From: an uncultured Eubacteriales bacterium
GTDB taxonomy: Bacteria; Bacillota; Clostridia; Oscillospirales; Acutalibacteraceae
NCBI GenBank assembly: GCA_934444895.1
Contig: CAKSDA010000062.1
Location: 1 to 9,363 of the forward strand
Direction: 5' to 3'
Length of the DNA stretch: 9,363 nt
A program made the translations under genes and the position numbers. Every line of letters starts with the position of its first letter. Within the stretch, counting starts at the first letter, position 1. The notes under the pieces were generated by a model. It made no database searches, was not told where the DNA came from, and saw nothing but the letters and a program-made list of their open reading frames with translations. Shown in pieces: positions 4,903-9,363 of this stretch.

Positions 4903-7083
4903 TTAAATCCCCGCCTGCCCGGCATTGCCTTTCTTGGCGGCAGCCGCCTTTATGCTAAGCGATATGCGTTTTTTCTCGGCGTCGGCCTCCAGCACCATAA
5001 CATTCACCCGATCTCCAACACTCAGCACTTCGCCGGGATGTTTAATAAACCGGTTGCATATCTGCGAAATATGAACAAGGCCGTCCTGGTGTACTCCGAT
5101 ATCGACAAACACACCAAAGTCAATTACATTTCTGACCGTTCCTTCTAAAATCATTCCGGGTTTAAGGTCGTTTATATCCATAACATCCGTGCGAAGCGCA
5201 GGTTTTTGCAGTTCGTCGCGCGGATCCCGGCCCGGCCTTTTAAGTTCAGCAATCATATCCCGTATTGTAGGAACACCTACACCGCATTTTTCAGCCAGAT
5301 TTTCTATTTTAAAATTTTCGGTTCGTGTTTCAATATCCGCAAGACCTGCCGGAGTTATATCCTTTTTATCGTAGCCCAAAGCCTTAAGCATATTTACGGC
5401 GGCAGCGTAGCTCTCAGGGTGCACAGCGGTGTTGTCCAAAATGTTTTTTCCGCCGCTTATTCTTAAAAACCCGGCGCACTGAGTAAATGCTTTTGGCCCT
5501 AGTTTCGGAACCTTTAAAAGCTGTTTTCTATCCGAAAACTCACCGTTTTCGATGCGATAATTAAAAATGTTTTTTGCTACCGAAGCATTAAGCCCCGATA
5601 CATGTGAAAGCAGGCTGTAAGATGCGGTATTAAGATCAACTCCGACCGAGTTTACGCAATCCTCAACAACTCCGTCAAGCGTCTCGCTAAGTCTTGCCTG
5701 AGGCATATCGTGTTGATATTGCCCAACCCCTATTGATTTAGGATCTATTTTCACAAGTTCAGCCAGCGGATCCTGCAGGCGGCGAGCAATTGAGACCGCG
5801 CTTCTGAGCGAAACATCGAAATCCGGAAATTCCTCTGCTCCGAGCTTTGACGCGGAATAAACCGAGGCTCCGGCTTCGTTCACCATTGCATATGAAACTC
5901 CGTTTAAATCTTTCAGCATATCGGCAACAAATATTTCGGATTCCTTGGAAGCGGTTCCGTTTCCTATAGCTATAACCGAAACATTATGCTTTTTTATAAG
6001 CGATTCCAGTTTTGCTTTTGCCTCTTCTTTTTTATTGTGCGGTGGGGTAGGATAGACAACCGCTGTATCCAAAACCTTTCCCGTGCCGTCTACCACAGCT
6101 ATTTTGCAGCCGGTGCGATATGCCGGATCAAACCCCATTGTAATTTTATTCTTAACCGGAGGCTGCATTAAAAGCGGTTTTAGGTTGGCACCGAACATTT
6201 TAATTGCCTGTTCGTCCGCCTTATCGGTTAAAAGCGACCTTATTTCCCTTTCCACCGACGGAAAAATAAGTCTTTGATATGCGTCCTTTGCCGTTTGGGA
6301 CAAAATCCCATAATTAATATGTCCAAAAGGTGCGAAGCGGGAAGAAATTATGCGAAGTGCTTCTTCCTCATTTACATCGATTGTAACCTTTAAAACCTTT
6401 TCTTTTTCGCCTCTGTTTACGGCGAGTATTCTATGGCTTTGAATTTTTGAAACCGGTTCACTGTAGTCATAATACATTCTGTAAACCGTGTCTGTGTCGG
6501 TAAGAGATTTTGAAACAACCGTTCCGCGCTTTAATATAAGTTCCTTTAAAAGTCGGCGAATCTCGGCGTTATCCGAAATCATTTCGGCAATTATATCGCA
6601 GGCTCCCTCCAGTGCTTCGCTTACGGTTTGAACGCCCTTATCATTATCTATATAATCCTTTGCCAAAGTTTCTGCCGGAAGATTTTTTTCGCCCTTTAGT
6701 ATTTCTGTTGCCAAAGGTTCAAGGCCCTTTTCTTTTGCTACGGTTGCCCTTGTGCGCCGCTTTTGTTTAAACGGTCGGTAAAGATCCTCAACCCCGGCTT
6801 GTGAGGCTGCATTTTCTATTTCAAGGCGCAGTTCTTCGGTAAGTTTACCCTGCTGTTCGATTATACTTATAACTTCATTTTTTCGCTGTTCAAGATTTCT
6901 TAAGTACTGCACCCTGTCGGCAAGGGTTCTTATGGTCTGATCGTCGGTTGAACCGTGCATTTCCTTACGGTAGCGCGCAACGAACGGAACTGTATTTCCA
7001 TCATCCAACAGCTTTACTATATTATTTGCATATTCATATTTAATTCCCAGTTCTTCAGACGCAATTTTAATAATATCCTGCAA
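4903..7083 (-). CDS. tex: Tex family transcription/RNA-binding accessory protein (TTG start)
   Basis: A 726-residue nucleic-acid-binding protein, close to B. subtilis YdcI in length. Domains in order: an N-terminal helical, helix-turn-helix-like region with the signature DGNTVPFVARYRKE (28-41); a central part with EDLYRPFKQKRRTRA (99-113); a YqgF/RuvX-like fold from about 313 (ITMGFDPAYRTGCKIAVVDG, D319); helix-hairpin-helix repeats at about 487-545 (LNTASYSLLSHVSGL, and KVPKLGPKAFTQCAGFLRI); and a C-terminal S1 RNA-binding domain at about 640-712 (GTVRNVIDFGVFVDIG, DGLVHISQI). The start must be near 7083: a TAA stop lies in frame at 7087-7089 and the first internal ATG is at residue 42, inside a conserved block. 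The only usual start codon in that gap is TTG (7081-7083), giving M-Q-D-I-I. Its ribosome binding site is weak (GGATGTG about nine bases upstream). It lies behind a strong promoter and a roughly 195-base leader and probably heads a tex-HAD unit. Confidence 0.96.
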   Translation of the reverse strand: MQDIIKIASEELGIKYEYANNIVKLLDDGNTVPFVARYRKEMHGSTDDQTIRTLADRVQYLRNLEQRKNEVISIIEQQGKLTEELRLEIENAASQAGVEDLYRPFKQKRRTRATVAKEKGLEPLATEILKGEKNLPAETLAKDYIDNDKGVQTVSEALEGACDIIAEMISDNAEIRRLLKELILKRGTVVSKSLTDTDTVYRMYYDYSEPVSKIQSHRILAVNRGEKEKVLKVTIDVNEEEALRIISSRFAPFGHINYGILSQTAKDAYQRLIFPSVEREIRSLLTDKADEQAIKMFGANLKPLLMQPPVKNKITMGFDPAYRTGCKIAVVDGTGKVLDTAVVYPTPPHNKKEEAKAKLESLIKKHNVSVIAIGNGTASKESEIFVADMLKDLNGVSYAMVNEAGASVYSASKLGAEEFPDFDVSLRSAVSIARRLQDPLAELVKIDPKSIGVGQYQHDMPQARLSETLDGVVEDCVNSVGVDLNTASYSLLSHVSGLNASVAKNIFNYRIENGEFSDRKQLLKVPKLGPKAFTQCAGFLRISGGKNILDNTAVHPESYAAAVNMLKALGYDKKDITPAGLADIETRTENFKIENLAEKCGVGVPTIRDMIAELKRPGRDPRDELQKPALRTDVMDINDLKPGMILEGTVRNVIDFGVFVDIGVHQDGLVHISQICNRFIKHPGEVLSVGDRVNVMVLEADAEKKRISLSIKAAAAKKGNAGQAGI

Positions 7084-7204
7084 AATTTAATACACATCCC
7101 ATTATTTATTCCCGGCGAGCTTTTAATAAATTTCCTATAAATAACTAATCCTAATAAATTTTAAAAAAATCTGTGAAAATACCTGATAGTCGCATTTAAA
7201 ATTA

Positions 7205-7281
7205 CCAACGAATTTCTTAGAAATTACCTATTAAATTTCTAAAAGTTGGCATTCCCTGAAACCAACAGTTTCAAATGCCAA
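7205..7281 (-). promoter_or_regulatory. Structured 5' leader of tex with alternative stems
   Basis: The first hairpin starts almost at the predicted transcription start: TTGGCATT-TGAAAC pairs with GTTTCA-GGG-AATGCCAA (7268-7281 with 7246-7262, three-base bulge, five-base loop). The second is TTAGAAATT with AATTTCTAA (7234-7242 with 7217-7225). CCAAC (- strand, 7245-7249) overlaps the 3' arm of the first stem but could instead pair with GTTGG at 7205-7209 to close the second hairpin, or with GTTGG in the first loop (7262-7266). These folds exclude one another. A regulatory role is inference; simple mRNA stabilization would also fit. Confidence 0.5.
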
Positions 7282-7285
7282 TAAT

Positions 7286-7314
7286 AGTATAATGCAATTT
7301 TTTACAATTGTCAA
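7286..7314 (-). promoter_or_regulatory. Strong sigma-A promoter for tex
   Basis: On the - strand a perfect TTGACA (7309-7314) and TATACT (7286-7291, five of six) are separated by the ideal 17 bases. The start would fall near 7279, about 195 bases before the TTG start of tex. Confidence 0.82.
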
Positions 7315-7365
7315 AGGATAGGGTGATTTGTTAAATTAATATTTACAATATCGCAAAATACGCTT

Positions 7366-7414
7366 AAAATCCCCCTGAACTTTTGCCCTTACAGCTAAAA
7401 TTCAAGAGGATTTT
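7366..7414 (-). terminator. Probable terminator hairpin after the GH20 gene
   Basis: On the - strand AAAATCCTCTTGAA pairs with TTCAGGGGGATTTT over 14 positions (two G-U pairs), and the loop can add TTTT/AAAA. The stem ends in TTTT but the tract after it is short (AAGCGTATTTTG). It lies 78 bases past the GH20 stop and upstream of the tex promoter, where a terminator is expected. The A-rich/T-rich ends could let it act in both directions. Confidence 0.6.
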
Positions 7415-7492
7415 ATTAACTTATAAATATGTATTCTTAACAGTCGAACCGGAACAAATCGGTCCTTTCAACATTGAAGCAAAATTTAACGA

Positions 7493-9109
7493 TTACAGCA
7501 TATGGGTAATAACTCCGGGTGTTACAATCTTGCTCCACCAAATTCCGGGCTGCAAAAATTCGATTTTTCCGTACACCGGGATTTCCTCCAGCTCCGGTAT
7601 TGAATCCGTAATGCCGTCTGCATATTGAACAAGCCTTTTGCTGCAGCTTTTAAGTCTTTGAATAAGACCGCCTATACGCAAATCCTGTACTTCAAATCCG
7701 TAGGGTTTATTTTCGATAAGCCACTGCTTTTCAAAAGATTCATGCAAAACGCTGAGTCTTTCTGCTGCCTGCATATACTCATTTTCCGCAAGCTTTTTAA
7801 GTCCTTGTTTATCTCCTTTTGTATAAAGTTCTCTTGTGCGAAGGCCTAAATCGCTCTTAACAGCCAAAACATTGCACAAATCTATTAAGGTATCGAAGAC
7901 ATACCCATATTCGCCTGACGGTTTTACCTTTTTTATTTCTTCGCCGAGCTTCTCATAATACTTATCCTCGCTTCCGTTGCACAAATTGTCGGCAAGGCCC
8001 AAAAACGGATCGTTGTATAAAAGATATTTTGAAGGATTTCCCTCGTGCTGGTCTCCCGGGAGGTCAAGTTTGTCAAGCTTCATAAAGCTGTCAAAATCAC
8101 ATCCGACAAGCTTCTTGAATTTTTCCTTTATACTTTCAATATCATAATTTCCCCTGGCAATTTCCGCATTATACATAAGAGCAGGCAAAACGGAGTATCT
8201 TGAACATTCCGCTCCGTCATCTCCCCACATTGTGAAAAATACATCCTTGATTCCCTTATCAATGCAGGCTCTGATTGCCGGTTCGCCGCATTTAAAGCTG
8301 AAACCGTTATCCGGGGCAAAGCCCTTCCATGTCCATATTCCGCCGGCAAAAAGCGTATTCTTTTCAAACACTTTATTAAGATCTATCATCTTGCTGTAGT
8401 GATCATATTCGGTATTATAATAGTCCCAATATACAAGGGAAACATTATCCGGCATATCTATATCAGGTTTTTTAATTTCACTCGGAATATCATACTGATT
8501 TTCCGTATTGAATCCAAGCCTGCAGAACATATCGCTCCAAACCATGGGCTCAAGGTCATATTTTTTTGCCAAATCGCAAACCTTAAACAGATGCTTGTTA
8601 ATAATTTCAAATCTGTTCTGATAGCCATGTTTTTCGAGATATTTTCCGAGTCCGACCTTATCGGCCTCATCCATTCCTATATGGATCCTTTTTGAGGTGA
8701 AACATTTGGATATTGTGCGGAACATATCCTCAATAAGTTCATATGTTTTCGGCTCTTCGGCAAGCAAAATATCATCGCAATCGCGAACTGTATCTCTATA
8801 GTCCATCCACTTTAAAAGACAATAAAGGTGTGCTAAAGTTTGGATACAGGGCACCAGCTCAATATTCAAATTCCTGCAATAAGCGTCGATATCCTTAATT
8901 TCGTCAACGGTCATGCGGCCTCTTCTGTGCCCGAAAAGCGGATGACCCTCTACTTCATATGTATCTTCGGTATAGAGCATAACCATGTTATAGCCCATTG
9001 AAGCGATTGTAGAAATGAATTTTTTAAGATTTTCAACATTCATTACCGCGTTTCTGGAAAAGTCCAGCATTACGCCGAATGTATTAAAATTTTTTATTTT
9101 ATTGTCCAT
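7493..9109 (-). CDS. GH20-type beta-N-acetylhexosaminidase, cytoplasmic
   Basis: A 538-residue TIM-barrel glycoside hydrolase, numbered here from the ATG at 9107-9109. The GH20 catalytic pair is seen in HIGMDEAD (143-150): D147 orients the substrate acetamido group and E148 is the acid/base. Further barrel-strand motifs are EPMVWSDMF (187-195), YWDYY (227-231), GGIWTWKG (256-263) and TMWGDDGAE (293-301), aromatic residues that typically line the GlcNAc/GalNAc pocket. There is no signal peptide or anchor, so it should act inside the cell on imported oligosaccharides, like the GH20C-type exo-hexosaminidases. The C-terminal about 200 residues are helical and not assigned. Its ATG shares a base with the stop of the upstream kinase (TAATG), with AAAGGG six bases before; the in-frame TTG at 9127 is less likely. 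GlcNAc- versus GalNAc-specificity and linkage cannot be told from sequence. Confidence 0.9.
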   Translation of the reverse strand: MDNKIKNFNTFGVMLDFSRNAVMNVENLKKFISTIASMGYNMVMLYTEDTYEVEGHPLFGHRRGRMTVDEIKDIDAYCRNLNIELVPCIQTLAHLYCLLKWMDYRDTVRDCDDILLAEEPKTYELIEDMFRTISKCFTSKRIHIGMDEADKVGLGKYLEKHGYQNRFEIINKHLFKVCDLAKKYDLEPMVWSDMFCRLGFNTENQYDIPSEIKKPDIDMPDNVSLVYWDYYNTEYDHYSKMIDLNKVFEKNTLFAGGIWTWKGFAPDNGFSFKCGEPAIRACIDKGIKDVFFTMWGDDGAECSRYSVLPALMYNAEIARGNYDIESIKEKFKKLVGCDFDSFMKLDKLDLPGDQHEGNPSKYLLYNDPFLGLADNLCNGSEDKYYEKLGEEIKKVKPSGEYGYVFDTLIDLCNVLAVKSDLGLRTRELYTKGDKQGLKKLAENEYMQAAERLSVLHESFEKQWLIENKPYGFEVQDLRIGGLIQRLKSCSKRLVQYADGITDSIPELEEIPVYGKIEFLQPGIWWSKIVTPGVITHML

Positions 9110-9363
9110 TATTTTCCCTTTCCGCAATACTTGCTTACAATATTTTTCATTTCATCCCAATGATTTTCCATATCCGCGGCAAGCTTAAGCTGTGTATGAC
9201 AGCGAACAAGATTATGCTCCGGATAGGCAGTTTTAAAGTACTTATCTCCGTCAAGGTAATCTGTAAGAAATCTTATTCCGCATTCCAGGGTCATCATTTT
9301 TGCGCCCTCAGGCAGCAGCATTATTTCACCGTCCGGCAGATAACCTCCGCAACCGTCTAAAAA
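9109..9363 (-). CDS. N-acetylhexosamine 1-kinase-like phosphotransferase (C-terminal part, cut by window edge)
   Basis: An open frame runs from the window edge (84 codons visible) to TAA at 9109-9111. The visible end contains TLECGIRFLTDYLDGDKYFK and HNLVRCHTQLKLAADME, matching the C-terminal end of the APH-fold sugar kinases typified by bifidobacterial NahK (LnpB), which phosphorylate GlcNAc/GalNAc at the anomeric carbon. The catalytic HxD and DFG-type motifs would lie upstream, out of view, so this rests on the tail and on context. The true start is not in the window; Met codons such as the one at 9319-9321 are internal. The gene overlaps the hexosaminidase start by one base, so the two are translationally coupled: the hydrolase releases the amino sugar that the kinase would activate. 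Confidence 0.75.
   Translation of the reverse strand, partial: FLDGCGGYLPDGEIMLLPEGAKMMTLECGIRFLTDYLDGDKYFKTAYPEHNLVRCHTQLKLAADMENHWDEMKNIVSKYCGKGK

Larger units (their letters stand above)
7084..7492. other. 409-base intergenic region between the GH20 gene and tex
   Basis: An AT-rich non-coding stretch. Going leftward on the - strand it holds: a weak GGACCG/CGGTTC hairpin shortly after the GH20 stop (about 7448-7467), the long terminator-like hairpin at 7366-7414, an AT-rich block at about 7316-7365, the tex promoter at 7286-7314, two strong hairpins at 7217-7281, and an unstructured AT-rich tail down to the tex start that includes one TGATAGTC copy at 7184-7191. No credible small coding region was found on either strand. 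Confidence 0.7.

Noticed and set aside
7383..7628. + strand open frame of 81 codons starting in the intergenic region and running into the GH20 gene
   Set aside because: No ribosome binding site or recognisable motif; most of it is antisense to the GH20 3' end, and its start overlaps the terminator-like hairpin.
8128..8367. - strand open frames inside the GH20 gene (also 8458-8670)
   Set aside because: They are out-of-frame within a gene with clear catalytic motifs in the main frame.
9110..9127. TTG start for the GH20 gene at 9127
   Set aside because: The ATG at 9109 has a ribosome binding site and the TAATG overlap; the extra residues MRKGKI come from translating the ribosome binding site region.

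Overview
The window reads as chromosomal core sequence from a low-GC Gram-positive bacterium, most likely class Clostridia. The basis is AT-rich intergenic DNA, tRNA genes with encoded CCA ends, consensus sigma-A-like promoters, AGGAGG/GGGAG ribosome binding sites, a type III pantothenate kinase and an ECF-type vitamin transporter S subunit. I see no phage, plasmid, insertion sequence, CRISPR array or defence gene. This placement is inference from style and gene content, not a database match.

Layout: two tRNA genes, tRNA-Glu(UUC) and tRNA-Arg(ACG), lie on the + strand at 1-161 and end in a terminator at 169-201. Every protein gene is on the - strand. Read in transcription order from the right edge they are: the C-terminal end of a sugar 1-kinase resembling NahK (9109 to the edge); a cytoplasmic GH20-type beta-N-acetylhexosaminidase (7493-9109) whose start overlaps the kinase stop; a 409-base intergenic region with a terminator-like hairpin, a strong promoter and a structured leader; tex (4903-7083, TTG start); a Cof-type HAD phosphatase (4122-4838); a 209-base intergenic region full of inverted repeats and short tandem repeats; htpG (2023-3912); coaX (1221-2003); and, behind its own promoter and about 170 bases of leader, an ECF S subunit that I infer imports pantothenate (386-1033), ending at a strong hairpin terminator (305-340) facing the tRNA terminator.

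How the genes work together: the hexosaminidase and kinase form a translationally coupled pair for using intracellular amino-sugar oligosaccharides. coaX and the S subunit suggest a pantothenate uptake and phosphorylation block feeding coenzyme A synthesis. htpG and coaX are 19 bases apart and look co-transcribed. tex and the HAD gene form another short unit.

No clearly new protein system is visible. The parts that ordinary annotation does not explain are non-coding: the leader of the S-subunit gene, with two copies of a nine-base motif exactly 20 bases apart; the tex leader, with mutually exclusive hairpins; and the repeat-dense region before htpG.
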